Below are positions 1-9,189 of a stretch of DNA of 64,000 bases, one piece after another; within the stretch, counting starts at the first letter, position 1; each line of letters starts with the position of its first letter. The translations under genes and the position numbers were made by a program. The notes below the pieces were generated by a model. It saw only the letters and a list, made by a program, of their open reading frames with translations. It made no database searches and was not told where the DNA came from. Source of the DNA: an uncultured Bacteroides sp. (GTDB lineage: Bacteria > Bacteroidota > Bacteroidia > Bacteroidales > Bacteroidaceae). The stretch spans positions 1-64,000 of the forward strand of contig CABUKU010000012.1 of NCBI GenBank assembly GCA_902492205.1, given 5' to 3'.

Positions 1-18
1 AAAATAGCCGTTCCGCAT

Positions 19-190
19 AACGAACGTTTTTTGGAACACTTTTCGGGCTTTTTTGGCGAAAGAAATATATATACATTATGATGTTATAACCTTAACAAGC
101 ACAGTATATCGAAGTATAAATAATATCAAATAATCCTTGCTTAATATTTTTAAAAAAAGTACCTTTGCCGTGTTCCAAAAAACGTTCGTT
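19..190. repeat. 21-bp perfect inverted repeat around a promoter
   Basis: Positions 19-39 and 170-190 are exact reverse complements of 21 bp, 130 bp apart. The right arm also forms its own hairpin (GTGTTCCA at 170-177 with TGGAACAC at 194-201). The right arm begins just after a promoter -7 box, so a transcript would start in or beside it. It could be a pair of operator sites or the ends of a small non-coding element. The window edge hides what lies upstream. Confidence 0.6.
137..167 (+). promoter_or_regulatory. Bacteroides-type promoter upstream of coaX
   Basis: TTG at 137-139, a 20-base spacer, then TACCTTTG at 160-167 fit the Bacteroides -33/-7 consensus (TTTG, about 19 bases, TAnnTTTG). 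Transcription would start near 174 and run through about 145 bases of leader to the coaX start codon. A weaker -7-like TTACTTTG lies at 295-302. Confidence 0.5.
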
Positions 191-319
191 TTCTGGAACA
201 CTTCCTCCCCTTTTAATGGGCAGTACAAGCCAATAAATCACCCCTATTCATTAAAAAAATAAAGAAGAATAGCTACCGTTTCCCTTTTTTTACGTTACTT
301 TGCACCCAAAAGCCTATCA

Positions 320-1048
320 GTGAATTTAGTAATAGACATAGGTAACACCGTTGCCAAGATAGCCCTGTTTGACGGGGAAAACATTGTTGAGGTGATTCAC
401 GACGACAAGCGAACCCTCAGCCTGCTGCCGGATGTTTGCAAAAAATATCCGATAGAGAAAGGAATACTCTCCACAGTAGTTACACTCACCGACAAAGTGA
501 AAAGACAACTGAACCGGCTTCCTTTCACCCTTGTCCGGCTCGACCACCTGACACCGTTGCCCACCAAAACCATTACCGACATACCCGAATCCATGGGTGC
601 CGACAGGCTTGCCGCCATTGTGGGAGCCATGACTACCGCCCCAAACAAAGACCTGCTCATTGTGGATGCGGGAACAGCCATGACCTTTGAATTTATAGAC
701 GCGGCAGGGCATTACTTCGGTGGAAACATTTCACCGGGACTGAAAATGCGCCTCAAAGCCCTTAACATATTCTGTGACAAACTCCCATTAGTCGATAAAC
801 AAGGCGATGTGCCTATGTTCGGATATGACACGGACACTGCCATCCGCGCCGGGGTAATTAAGGGAATGGAGTATGAAATTCACGGATATATTGAAACATT
901 AACAAAGAAATACCCGGGACTTTTGGTTTTTTTAACGGGCGGGAATGAATTTTCTTTTGATACAAACTTAAAAAGTATCATCTTTGCAGATAGATTTTTA
1001 GTATTGAAAGGCTTAAACAGAATATTAGAATATAATGGTAGGATATAA
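320..1048 (+). CDS. coaX: Type III pantothenate kinase
   Basis: Phosphorylates pantothenate with ATP in the first committed step of coenzyme A synthesis, in the cytoplasm. The 242-residue protein has the ASKHA-fold signatures of CoaX: DIGNT near the N-terminus (residues 6-10), VDAGTAMTFEFID in the middle, then GGNISPGL. Length is normal for the family. The start is GTG at 320; no upstream in-frame ATG fits, and the DIGNT motif must sit close to the start. The 3' end overlaps the next gene by 14 bases, so translation is probably coupled. The assignment is secure. Confidence 0.95.
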   Translation: MNLVIDIGNTVAKIALFDGENIVEVIHDDKRTLSLLPDVCKKYPIEKGILSTVVTLTDKVKRQLNRLPFTLVRLDHLTPLPTKTITDIPESMGADRLAAIVGAMTTAPNKDLLIVDAGTAMTFEFIDAAGHYFGGNISPGLKMRLKALNIFCDKLPLVDKQGDVPMFGYDTDTAIRAGVIKGMEYEIHGYIETLTKKYPGLLVFLTGGNEFSFDTNLKSIIFADRFLVLKGLNRILEYNGRI

Positions 1049-2273
1049 GTACTTACTGTGCGCGCTTTTGCTCGCCTCTCTCTCTGGCATTACACAAGCT
1101 CAAAATAACACAAACTCACCGTACACCCGATATGGATTCGGGCAACTGGCGGATCAAGGATTCGGAAACAGTAAAGCGATGGGAGGCATAGCCTACGGTT
1201 TGAGAGACGGTACGGAAATCAATGTATTGAACCCTGCCTCATATACAGCTATTGATTCGTTGACATTCTTGTTTTCGGGCGGATTAACTGTGCAGAACAC
1301 CAATTTCAGCAGCAACGGCATTAAAATGAATGCCAAGAATTCCAGTTTCGACTACATTGCCATGCAATTCCGTTTGGGAAAACGCATTGCGGTAAGTGCG
1401 GGCTTTGTGCCGTTTTCCAGCGTAGGCTACAGCATGAGCGAAACCAAAACGCTGAACGACAAGGAAACGACTGCCACTTCCGTGTATAGCGGAGACGGTG
1501 GCATTCACCAACTGTTTGCAGGAGCCGGTTTCAAGATTTTGAAGAACTTATCCGTAGGTGCCAACATTTCCTACCTGTATGGAACAGTTACCCATTCGGT
1601 AACAACTACATATAGTGACGGAAGTGCTTTCACAGCAGGTATTGCCAATAAAATCGAGGTTCGTGACTATAAGTTGGATCTCGGAGCACAATACACGCAG
1701 AACTTTGGAAAAGACAACTCCGTGACACTCGGTTTGGTGTATTCAATGAAGCACGGCATGCACGGCGATGCTTACAGAAACACCAGTGCGAGCGGTGTGT
1801 CGGGAGATACAATAAAAAACGGATTCGATTTCCCCAATATGTTTGGTGCAGGCTTTACTTACAAGCATAAAAACAACCTGACAATCGGGTTCGACTATAC
1901 ATTCCAGCAATGGAGCAAAGCCAAGTATTACGAAAAAGACGGTTTCTTTACCGACCGCTCAAAATATGCCGTTGGTGCGGAGTTCATTCCCAACCCGGTG
2001 GGCAGAAGTTATTTCAGCAGAATCAAGTACCGTGTAGGTGCTTATTATTCTAATCCTTATATTAAGGTAAACGAAATGAAGGGTGCAGACGAATATGGAG
2101 TATCGGCAGGTTTCGGACTTCCGGTTTTCCAAAACAAGTCTTTGGTTAACTTCTCTGCACAGTTCGTAAAAGTAAACGGAAAGAATTTCAATCTTGTGGA
2201 TGAAACTTATATGAAATTCAGCATAGGAATAACATTCAACGAACGTTGGTTCTTGAAAACAAAAGTTCAGTAA
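1035..2273 (+). CDS. Outer-membrane beta-barrel protein, function unknown
   Basis: 412 residues with a clear Sec signal peptide ending near residue 22 (SLSGITQAQ). The mature protein is Gly- and aromatic-rich with alternating hydrophobic strands and the YTRYGFGQLADQGFG N-terminus seen in Bacteroidetes proteins resembling FadL/OmpP1 barrels. It starts inside the end of coaX and is followed by the TPR and LptC genes, which suggests an outer-membrane role. No specific substrate can be read from the sequence. A porin or lipid-handling barrel is possible. Confidence 0.6.
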   Translation: MVGYKYLLCALLLASLSGITQAQNNTNSPYTRYGFGQLADQGFGNSKAMGGIAYGLRDGTEINVLNPASYTAIDSLTFLFSGGLTVQNTNFSSNGIKMNAKNSSFDYIAMQFRLGKRIAVSAGFVPFSSVGYSMSETKTLNDKETTATSVYSGDGGIHQLFAGAGFKILKNLSVGANISYLYGTVTHSVTTTYSDGSAFTAGIANKIEVRDYKLDLGAQYTQNFGKDNSVTLGLVYSMKHGMHGDAYRNTSASGVSGDTIKNGFDFPNMFGAGFTYKHKNNLTIGFDYTFQQWSKAKYYEKDGFFTDRSKYAVGAEFIPNPVGRSYFSRIKYRVGAYYSNPYIKVNEMKGADEYGVSAGFGLPVFQNKSLVNFSAQFVKVNGKNFNLVDETYMKFSIGITFNERWFLKTKVQ

Positions 2274-2307
2274 ACATAAGAATTAATCAATTAAATAAAG
2301 ACACACA

Positions 2308-3651
2308 ATGAGATTTAGAACGCTTGCAACCATGTTTGTTTTGTCCTTAGCGGCAACAAACTCATTCGCCCAGAAGGGTGCCGAAGATGGCTCGAAGTAC
2401 GGTCATGGCCAAGACAGTATTAACTGTTTGAGAAACCTCAGTATTTACAGCGAGTATGTAAAAACCGAGAACTATAAGGATGCTTACCTTCCTTGGAAAG
2501 CAGCTTTTGAAGAATGTCCGAAAGCTCAGTTGAAAACTTACACTAACGGAGTGAAGATCTTAAAATGGTTCTTAGCAAACGAAAAAGATCCTGCTAAGTA
2601 CAACACATATTTCGATGAGTTGATGAAGGTATATGATCAACGTATCAAATACTTCCCAACTTACAAACAAACTCCCGCTCCTGCAGTATTGGGTATGAAA
2701 GCAGTGGACTACATTCAACTTTCAAAGAATATGGACCCTAACCAGGCATTTACTTGGTTGAAAGAGTCAATAGAGAAAATGAAAGGCGAATCGGAATACT
2801 ACGTTTTGCAGTTCTTCATGGATATGGCTTCAAGAAAGTATAAGAGCGATCCAACTTACAAAGAACAATTCTTGCAGGATTACATTACAGTATCAGGTTA
2901 TGCCGACACTGCTGTAAAGAACGAAAAGAATCCTAAATTAGTACCTGTCCTTAAAACAACAAAGGATAACATCGATGCTATCTTTATCAACAGCGGTGCT
3001 GCCGATTGCAACACACTGCAAAATATCTATGCTGATAAAGTGGAACAGAACAAGAGTAATCTGGAATACTTAAAGAACGTTGTTAACGTAATGAAGTTAA
3101 TCGGATGTACAGACTCTGATGCTTATTTCCAAGCAGCACTTTATGCACATCAGTTACAACCAACTGCCGAAACTGCAGTGGGATGCGCTTACATGTCAGT
3201 TAAGAAAAAAGATATGGATGCAGCCGTTAAGTTCTTCGACCAAGCTATCGAACTGGAACAAGACGATGCAAAGAAGGCTGATTATGCTTTCACAGCAGCA
3301 CAGGTTGTCGCTGCTACAAAGAGCTATGCCAAAGCAAGACAATATGCACAGAAAGCTATCAGTTTGAATCCTAACTTTGGTAAACCATACATTTTGATTG
3401 CACAGTTATATGCTTCAAGTCCTAACTGGAGTGACGAACCTGCATTGAACAGATGTACTTATTACCTTGTTATCGACAAATTGCAACGTGCAAAGAGCGT
3501 TGATCCAAGTGTAACCGAAGAAGCCAACAAGATGATCGGACAGTATGCCGGACATACTCCGAAAGTTGAAGACTTGTTCTTCCTGAACCTTAAAAAAGGT
3601 GATTCCGTTACAATCGGCGGATGGATTGGCGAAAGCACTGTGATTAGATAA
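2308..3651 (+). CDS. Secreted TPR-repeat protein
   Basis: 447 residues. A signal peptide (about residues 1-21, ending TNSFAQ) is followed by a Lys- and Tyr-rich helical protein. TPR-like units are clearest at about residues 280-365, with alternating small and aromatic residues and an ISLNPNFGKPYILIAQLYA stretch. It probably acts as a periplasmic or outer-membrane-associated scaffold. It lies 34 bases after the barrel gene and 4 bases before lptC, so these form one transcription unit. The high use of AAG/AAC-type codons hints at strong expression. No enzymatic motif was seen. Confidence 0.7.
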   Translation: MRFRTLATMFVLSLAATNSFAQKGAEDGSKYGHGQDSINCLRNLSIYSEYVKTENYKDAYLPWKAAFEECPKAQLKTYTNGVKILKWFLANEKDPAKYNTYFDELMKVYDQRIKYFPTYKQTPAPAVLGMKAVDYIQLSKNMDPNQAFTWLKESIEKMKGESEYYVLQFFMDMASRKYKSDPTYKEQFLQDYITVSGYADTAVKNEKNPKLVPVLKTTKDNIDAIFINSGAADCNTLQNIYADKVEQNKSNLEYLKNVVNVMKLIGCTDSDAYFQAALYAHQLQPTAETAVGCAYMSVKKKDMDAAVKFFDQAIELEQDDAKKADYAFTAAQVVAATKSYAKARQYAQKAISLNPNFGKPYILIAQLYASSPNWSDEPALNRCTYYLVIDKLQRAKSVDPSVTEEANKMIGQYAGHTPKVEDLFFLNLKKGDSVTIGGWIGESTVIR

Positions 3652-3655
3652 AATC

Positions 3656-4282
3656 ATGCCACAAAAACAGAAAAATAAACTGTTTGTCATAAATTTAAGC
3701 ATAACAATTACCTGCTGGGTAATTGTTATGCTTGTTTTGTTTCCCTCCTGTTCATCGAACAACAAACAATTTGCAGGTGCCATAGAAGAAAGAGACTCGC
3801 TCCCCTCCATGAGAACATTGGGAGTGACTACACTGATTTCGGACTCGGGAATCACCCGTTATAAAATAATTACCGAAGAATGGCTTATCTATGACCGCAA
3901 GAATCCTCCTTACTGGGCTTTTGAAAAGGGAGTGTATCTCGAAAAGTTCGATTCCTTATTCCAAGTGGATGCCAACATCAAAGCAGACACGGCTTACTAC
4001 TTTGAGAAAAAGAAATTATGGGAACTCAGAGGCAACGTACTTATCAAGAACCAAAAAGGGGAACAGTTTGAAACACAGCTCCTGTTCTGGGATCAGGGCA
4101 AGGAACAAGTGTATTCGGACAAATATATTCGTATCCAGCAAGAAGACAAGATTATTACCGGATACGGATTCGACTCTAACCAACAGCTAACCAAATATCG
4201 CATCCGGAACTCAAGCGGCATATTCCCCGTTGAAGACACACCGGTGCCAAACGACTCTATCAAAAAGGACTCTGTCAGATAA
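3656..4282 (+). CDS. lptC: LPS export periplasmic protein LptC
   Basis: 208 residues with an N-terminal hydrophobic segment ending in a lipobox-like PSC (LVLFPSCSSNN), then a beta-jellyroll of the LptA/LptC family. Typical features are the early SDSGITRYKI stretch, then the ADTAYYFEKKKLWELRGNVLIKN and DQGKEQVYSDKYIRIQ strands. LptC passes lipopolysaccharide from the inner-membrane LptBFG complex to the LptA bridge. The gene follows the TPR gene by 4 bases and ends 10 bases before the CorC-type gene. The Cys suggests Bacteroides LptC may be lipidated rather than held by a membrane helix; that is inference. Confidence 0.85.
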   Translation: MPQKQKNKLFVINLSITITCWVIVMLVLFPSCSSNNKQFAGAIEERDSLPSMRTLGVTTLISDSGITRYKIITEEWLIYDRKNPPYWAFEKGVYLEKFDSLFQVDANIKADTAYYFEKKKLWELRGNVLIKNQKGEQFETQLLFWDQGKEQVYSDKYIRIQQEDKIITGYGFDSNQQLTKYRIRNSSGIFPVEDTPVPNDSIKKDSVR

Positions 4283-4292
4283 TAATAAAAGT

Positions 4293-5552
4293 ATGGGTAT
4301 CATCATTCAAATATTAATAACAATGGCTTTTTCCGCATTCTTCTCGGGAATGGAGATTGCTTTTGTGTCCTCAAACAAACTGCGCTTTGAGATGAATAAG
4401 AATGACAAAAGTATCACTTCGCGCATATTATCCATATTTTACCGCAACCCGAACAATTTTATCTCTACCATGCTTGTAGGCAACAACATAGCTCTTGTTA
4501 TCTACGGTATATTAATGGCACAGCTCATCGAGCAAAACTTATTGCGCGGCCTTATTGATAACCACTTTCTATTGGTATTGATACAAACGATCATTTCCAC
4601 CCTTATTATCCTTGTAACAGGTGAATTTCTACCGAAAACCATCTTTAAAATCGATTCAAACCTTTCACTGAACATCTTTGCCGTTCCGGCATTTATCTGT
4701 TACATCATTCTGTTTCCCATTTCAAAATTCGCATCGGGAACATCCAACCTTCTTCTACGCATACTCGGAGTGAAGATTAATAAAGAAACAACAGCAAAAG
4801 CATTTACCAAAGTAGACCTCGATTACTTTATCCAATCGAGCATAGCAGACAATGACAGCCCCGAAGAAATTAACACGGAAGTGAAGATATTTCAAAATGC
4901 TCTCGACTTCTCTTCAATAAAAATCAGAGATTGCATCGTGCCCCGAACCGAAATCGTTTCTGTGGAAATAGACGCCCCTATTGAGGAATTGAAAGCCAAA
5001 TTCATAGAATCGGGTATTTCCAAAGTCATTGTTTATAAAGAAAACATCGACAACATTGTGGGATATATCCATTCATCCGAAATGTTTAAAAACGCTTCCG
5101 ACTGGAAAGAGAACATACAACAGATTCCGATTGTACCCGAAACCATGTCGGCAAATAAACTGTTGCACCTGTTTATGCAGCAAAAGAAAACACTGGCCGT
5201 AGTGGTAGACGAGTTCGGAGGAACATCGGGAATCGTATCGCTCGAAGACCTTGTTGAAGAAATCTTCGGCGACATTGAAGACGAACATGACACAACATCT
5301 TATATAGCCAAGCAGATAGACGAAAATGAATATATACTTTCCGCAAGGCTCGAAATAGAGAAAGTCAATGAAATGTTTAACCTTGATTTACCCGAATCCG
5401 ATGAATACATGACCGTGGGCGGACTGATCCTGAACCAGTACCAAAGCTTCCCGAAACTTCATGAAGTGATCCGCGTTGGAGACTATCAATTCAAAATAAT
5501 TAAGGTTACGACGACAAAAATTGAACTTGTACGGTTGAAAGTAATAGAATAA
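4293..5552 (+). CDS. CNNM/CorC-type membrane transporter (hemolysin family)
   Basis: 419 residues from the ATG at 4293. An in-frame upstream ATG at 4230 would overlap lptC and add residues not typical of the family. Order of parts: DUF21/CNNM membrane domain with about four helices (residues 1-170, including the N-terminal FFSGMEIAFVSSN motif), paired CBS domains (about 195-320), and a C-terminal CorC_HlyC domain (about 340-415). The CBS pair contains IVPRTEIV and VVDEFGGTSGIVSLEDLVEEI, both typical. The family is linked to Mg2+/Co2+ export or homeostasis. It is often labelled hemolysin, but nothing here supports haemolytic activity. Confidence 0.85.
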   Translation: MGIIIQILITMAFSAFFSGMEIAFVSSNKLRFEMNKNDKSITSRILSIFYRNPNNFISTMLVGNNIALVIYGILMAQLIEQNLLRGLIDNHFLLVLIQTIISTLIILVTGEFLPKTIFKIDSNLSLNIFAVPAFICYIILFPISKFASGTSNLLLRILGVKINKETTAKAFTKVDLDYFIQSSIADNDSPEEINTEVKIFQNALDFSSIKIRDCIVPRTEIVSVEIDAPIEELKAKFIESGISKVIVYKENIDNIVGYIHSSEMFKNASDWKENIQQIPIVPETMSANKLLHLFMQQKKTLAVVVDEFGGTSGIVSLEDLVEEIFGDIEDEHDTTSYIAKQIDENEYILSARLEIEKVNEMFNLDLPESDEYMTVGGLILNQYQSFPKLHEVIRVGDYQFKIIKVTTTKIELVRLKVIE

Positions 5553-5660
5553 TGCATTTTTTTATGCAATAACTACATGCGTATTAGCATTTTTTGTATC
5601 TTCGTGCGCTAAAATATTACATGAAAAATAATAATAAACAATTAAAATACTATTAATTAA

Positions 5661-7808
5661 ATGGCAACGTTACAATCTATCCGAAGCAAAGGACCATTAT
5701 TGGTTATCGTGATCGGTCTTGCGCTTTTCGCTTTCATTGCAGGAGATGCATGGAAAGTATTACAGCCACATCAAAGAAACAATGATGCAGGCGAAATAAA
5801 CGGTAAAACTATCTCTGCTCAGGACTATCAGAAATTGGTAGACGAATATACCGACATTATCAAATTTTCAAGCGGTGTATCAGCATTGAACGATCAGCAA
5901 AGCACTCAGGTGAAAGAAGAAGTATGGAGATCATACGTAAACAACCAATTAGTTGAGCACGAAGCTCAAAAATTGGGACTCACCGTTTCAAAAGAGGAAG
6001 TTGAAGCAATGATCAATGAAGGCACAAACCCTATACTTCAACAAACTCCATTCAGAAACCCGCAAACCGGAGCTTTCGATAAAGACATGTTAAAGAAGGT
6101 TTTGGTAGATTATGCTAAAATGGATGCAAATACACCGGCTCAATATGTTGAATATTACCGTTCATTGAATAACTTCTGGAAGTTTATTGAAAAGAACCTT
6201 ATTCAAGCTCGCTTGATGGAGAAATATCAGACTTTGATTGCAAAATCATTGATCACTAATCCTATTCAGGCTCAAGCAACATTTGATGCAAGAGTGAATC
6301 AGGCTGATATTTTATTAGCTGCCGTTCCTTACACTTCTATTCCGGATTCAACCGTATCTGTCAGCGAATCTGAAATAAAGAGCTTGTACAACAAGAAAAA
6401 AGAAGAGTTCAAGCAGTATATTGAAACTCGTAATATCAAATACATCGACGTACAAGTAGTTCCAAGCAAAGAAGACAGAGCTGATGTAGAAAAAGAAGTA
6501 ACCGAATACTCTGAACAATTAAGTACTGCAACCGACTATGCAAACTTCGTTCGCACAACAGGTTCTACTTATCCGTTTGCCGATTTGTATTACTCAAAGG
6601 CTGCTTATCCTACTGATGTAGTTGCCCGTTTGGATTCTGCATCTGTTGGTGAAGTTTACGGTCCTTACTACAATCAAGCCGATGATTCTTATAATGCATT
6701 CAAGATTTTAGGCAAACAATCTGCTGCCGACTCTATCCAATTCCGTCAAATACAGGTTGTAGCGGAAACTGCTGCTAAAACTCAAGCTTTGGCAGACAGT
6801 ATCGTAACTGCCATTAAAGGTGGAGCCGATTTCGTAGAAATGGCAAAGAAATACTCTCGCGACAATGCAAACGGTGCATCTAACTGGCTTGCAACAAAGA
6901 GCTATGAAGGTGCTAACCTCGATGCAGACAACGTAAAATACCTTAAAGCCATCAATGAGCTAGGGGTGAAAGAAATGGCAAACCTTAATATAGGTCAGGC
7001 TAACATCATCCTTCAAGTATTGGATAAAAAGAACAATACCGAAAAGTATAAAGTAGCTGTTGTGAAAAGACCTGTTGAATTCAGCAAAGAAACTTATAAC
7101 AAAGCATACAACGATTTCAGCCAGTTCATCGCTGCCAACGGTTCTCTTGACAAGCTTGTTCAAAACGCAGAAGAAAACGGTTACAAGCTATTGGAAAGAA
7201 ATGACTTTTACAGCTCTGAAAACATGATTGGCGGTATCAAAGGAACTAAAGAAGCTCTAAGATGGGTATTTGATGCCAAGCCGGGTGATATATCTCCACT
7301 TTATGAATGCGGTGAAAGCGACAGATTATTGGTTGTAGGTCTTTCAAGCATCGTGCCGGAAGGTTACCGTCCGATGGCTTTGGTACAAGATCAGTTAAAA
7401 GCAGAACTTATCCGTGACAAGAAAGCAGAAAAGTTGATTTCAGAAATCAATGCCAAGAACATTACCAGCTTCGACCAATGCAGCACTATTGCAAACGTAC
7501 AGACAGATTCTGTTAAGCACGTAAGCTTTGCTGCTCCTACTTATGTTTCAATGACTCACAGCAGCGAACCGGTTATCGGTGCTTATGCTACTACACTCAA
7601 TGTTAACAAGGTAAGCGCTCCTATCAAAGGTATGGGTGGTGTATATGTTCTTCAAGTGTATGCTAAAGACAAATTGAACGAAACATTTGACGCCAAAACA
7701 GAAGAACGGTCTATCGAAGATATGTCTGCACGCATCATTGCAAACAGATTCATCAATGACTTGTATTTGAAAGCTAACGTAAAAGACAACCGTTACTTGT
7801 TCTTCTAA
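5661..7808 (+). CDS. PpiD/SurA-type peptidyl-prolyl isomerase and chaperone
   Basis: 715 residues. One N-terminal membrane helix (about 12-30, ending GDAWKVL) anchors a periplasmic chaperone. An N-terminal SurA_N-like helical region (about 40-210) is followed by a parvulin-like rotamase region around 345-455 (QFRQIQV...GADFVEMAKKYSRDNANGASNWL). A second, more diverged domain runs to the C-terminus. Such proteins fold outer-membrane proteins leaving the Sec translocon. A 108-base gap separates it from the CorC gene, so it probably has its own promoter. A strong hairpin terminator follows. Confidence 0.88.
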   Translation: MATLQSIRSKGPLLVIVIGLALFAFIAGDAWKVLQPHQRNNDAGEINGKTISAQDYQKLVDEYTDIIKFSSGVSALNDQQSTQVKEEVWRSYVNNQLVEHEAQKLGLTVSKEEVEAMINEGTNPILQQTPFRNPQTGAFDKDMLKKVLVDYAKMDANTPAQYVEYYRSLNNFWKFIEKNLIQARLMEKYQTLIAKSLITNPIQAQATFDARVNQADILLAAVPYTSIPDSTVSVSESEIKSLYNKKKEEFKQYIETRNIKYIDVQVVPSKEDRADVEKEVTEYSEQLSTATDYANFVRTTGSTYPFADLYYSKAAYPTDVVARLDSASVGEVYGPYYNQADDSYNAFKILGKQSAADSIQFRQIQVVAETAAKTQALADSIVTAIKGGADFVEMAKKYSRDNANGASNWLATKSYEGANLDADNVKYLKAINELGVKEMANLNIGQANIILQVLDKKNNTEKYKVAVVKRPVEFSKETYNKAYNDFSQFIAANGSLDKLVQNAEENGYKLLERNDFYSSENMIGGIKGTKEALRWVFDAKPGDISPLYECGESDRLLVVGLSSIVPEGYRPMALVQDQLKAELIRDKKAEKLISEINAKNITSFDQCSTIANVQTDSVKHVSFAAPTYVSMTHSSEPVIGAYATTLNVNKVSAPIKGMGGVYVLQVYAKDKLNETFDAKTEERSIEDMSARIIANRFINDLYLKANVKDNRYLFF

Positions 7809-7836
7809 GATACAGAACTTTTATATTCTACATATA

Positions 7837-7874
7837 TCCCGCGGAAAGCATTAAAACTTTCCGCGGGATTTTTG
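7837..7874 (+). terminator. Rho-independent terminator after the PpiD-like gene
   Basis: ATCCCGCGGAAAG pairs perfectly with CTTTCCGCGGGAT around an 8-base loop, followed by a T-rich tract (ttttgtt). It starts about 30 bases after the stop codon. Confidence 0.9.
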
Positions 7875-7878
7875 TTAT

Positions 7879-7914
7879 ACTCCCGTGAGACTCCATCTAA
7901 ACTCTCACGGGAGT
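7879..7914 (+). terminator. Second hairpin directly after the terminator
   Basis: ACTCCCGTGAGA pairs with TCTCACGGGAGT over a 12-base loop and is followed by ttctt. It may be a back-up terminator or a 5' element of the RND operon. The following 87 bases to the next start codon show no other clear signal. Confidence 0.6.
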
Positions 7915-8001
7915 TCTTCACACTTTCAGAACCTTTCGCACCTTTATTTGTTCTTTTTTCATTGCATCCATCAATTTAATAATCGATTAATTATAAAGAC
8001 A

Positions 8002-9060
8002 ATGAAAAAAGAATATCTATTCATTGCATTACTCATCGGCTTACTGACTGCCTGCGGTAAAAAGAATGAAACCACGGGTGAAACCGTTCGCCCCGTTAAG
8101 ATAGGAACTGTTGAATCACGTTCCGTGATAAGAAAAGATTTTTCGGGAGTAGTAGAAGCCGTAAACTTTGTGAAACTTGCTTTCCGTGTCAGCGGGCAGA
8201 TTATAGACATCCCCGTTATAGAAGGACAGAAAGTTAAGAAAGGGCAACTGATTGCAGCCATTGATACCCGGGACATAGCCTTGCAATACAGCGCAGACAA
8301 AGCTGCTTACGAGACGGCTGCCGCACAGTTGGAGCGCAACAAGCGATTGCTTTCCAAAGAAGCCATTTCCGTGCAGGACTATGAAATAAGCCAATCCAAT
8401 TATCAAAAGGCAAAGTCGGCCTATGAGCTATCGAGCAACAACATGAGAGACTCACGCCTGCTCGCTCCTTTCGCCGGCTCCATTGAAAAGAAACTTGCCG
8501 AGAATTACCAACGCATATCTTCGGGCATGCCTGTGGTTCAATTAGTAAATACGGACAAGCTGCGAATTAAATTCACTATCCCCGACAGTTATCTCTATTT
8601 ACTCCGTGCCGACAACATGACTTTCAGCATAGAATTTGATACTTTTAAAGGACAACGTTTCAAAGCGAAACTGGAAGAATTTCTTGACGTATCTACCGAT
8701 GGAACGGGAATTCCCGTTACCATTACAGTAGACGATCCCGCATTTAAACGTGACGTGTACGACGTGAAGCCCGGATTCACCTGCAACATCCGCATGCAAG
8801 CCGACATGGGTGGTTTCTTCCCCAATGACATGACAGTAATCCCGCTCAGTGCAATATTCGAAATACCCGGCAGTAAACAAAACTCCGTATGGGTATTGAA
8901 CGGCAACAAAGTGGAACTTCGCAACATCGAAGTCTACTCCCCTACCGGAGACAGCCAAGCATTTGTTTCCAAAGGTTTGAAACCGGGAGAGAAGATAGTT
9001 ACAGCCGGAGTATATCAACTGACAGACGGTGAAACGGTGAAACCGTTAAACAATGATTAG
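8002..9060 (+). CDS. RND efflux periplasmic adaptor (membrane fusion lipoprotein)
   Basis: 352 residues from the ATG at 8002, chosen because it gives a clean lipoprotein signal (MKKEYLFIALLIGLLTAC, lipid Cys at residue 18). A longer in-frame reading from 7885 adds about 39 unlikely residues. The mature part has the AcrA/MexA pattern: lipoyl-like half (GQIIDIPVIEGQKVKKGQLIAAID), a short alpha-hairpin of about 60-70 residues (95-160), the second lipoyl half (LLAPFAGSIEKKL), and a beta-barrel domain. It links the inner-membrane pump and the TolC channel encoded next. The substrate cannot be read from sequence. Confidence 0.92.
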   Translation: MKKEYLFIALLIGLLTACGKKNETTGETVRPVKIGTVESRSVIRKDFSGVVEAVNFVKLAFRVSGQIIDIPVIEGQKVKKGQLIAAIDTRDIALQYSADKAAYETAAAQLERNKRLLSKEAISVQDYEISQSNYQKAKSAYELSSNNMRDSRLLAPFAGSIEKKLAENYQRISSGMPVVQLVNTDKLRIKFTIPDSYLYLLRADNMTFSIEFDTFKGQRFKAKLEEFLDVSTDGTGIPVTITVDDPAFKRDVYDVKPGFTCNIRMQADMGGFFPNDMTVIPLSAIFEIPGSKQNSVWVLNGNKVELRNIEVYSPTGDSQAFVSKGLKPGEKIVTAGVYQLTDGETVKPLNND

Positions 9061-9061
9061 T

Positions 9062-9183
9062 CTAGTGATTAGTGTTTAGTGATTAATGATAAATTAATTA
9101 ATCACTAATCGCTAGTAATTAATCACTTATCACTAAACACTAATCACTAGACTAATCACTTATCACTAAAACACTAATCACTA
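9062..9183. repeat. AGTGATTA-type hairpin repeat between operon genes
   Basis: The 129-base spacer between adaptor and pump is made almost wholly of AGTGATTA/TAATCACT words. A 22-bp perfect inverted repeat lies at 9062-9083 and 9129-9150, and a further partial copy at 9151-9183 reaches almost to the pump start codon. The same words fill the tyrA-aroF spacer at 50248-50317. A transcript would fold into a long AU-rich hairpin, perhaps affecting RNA processing or relative expression. Confidence 0.75.
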
Positions 9184-9189
9184 AAAAAA

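Noticed and set aside
4230..4292. Upstream start of the CorC/CNNM gene inside lptC
   Set aside because: Adds residues outside the family and loses the membrane N-terminus; ATG at 4293 preferred.
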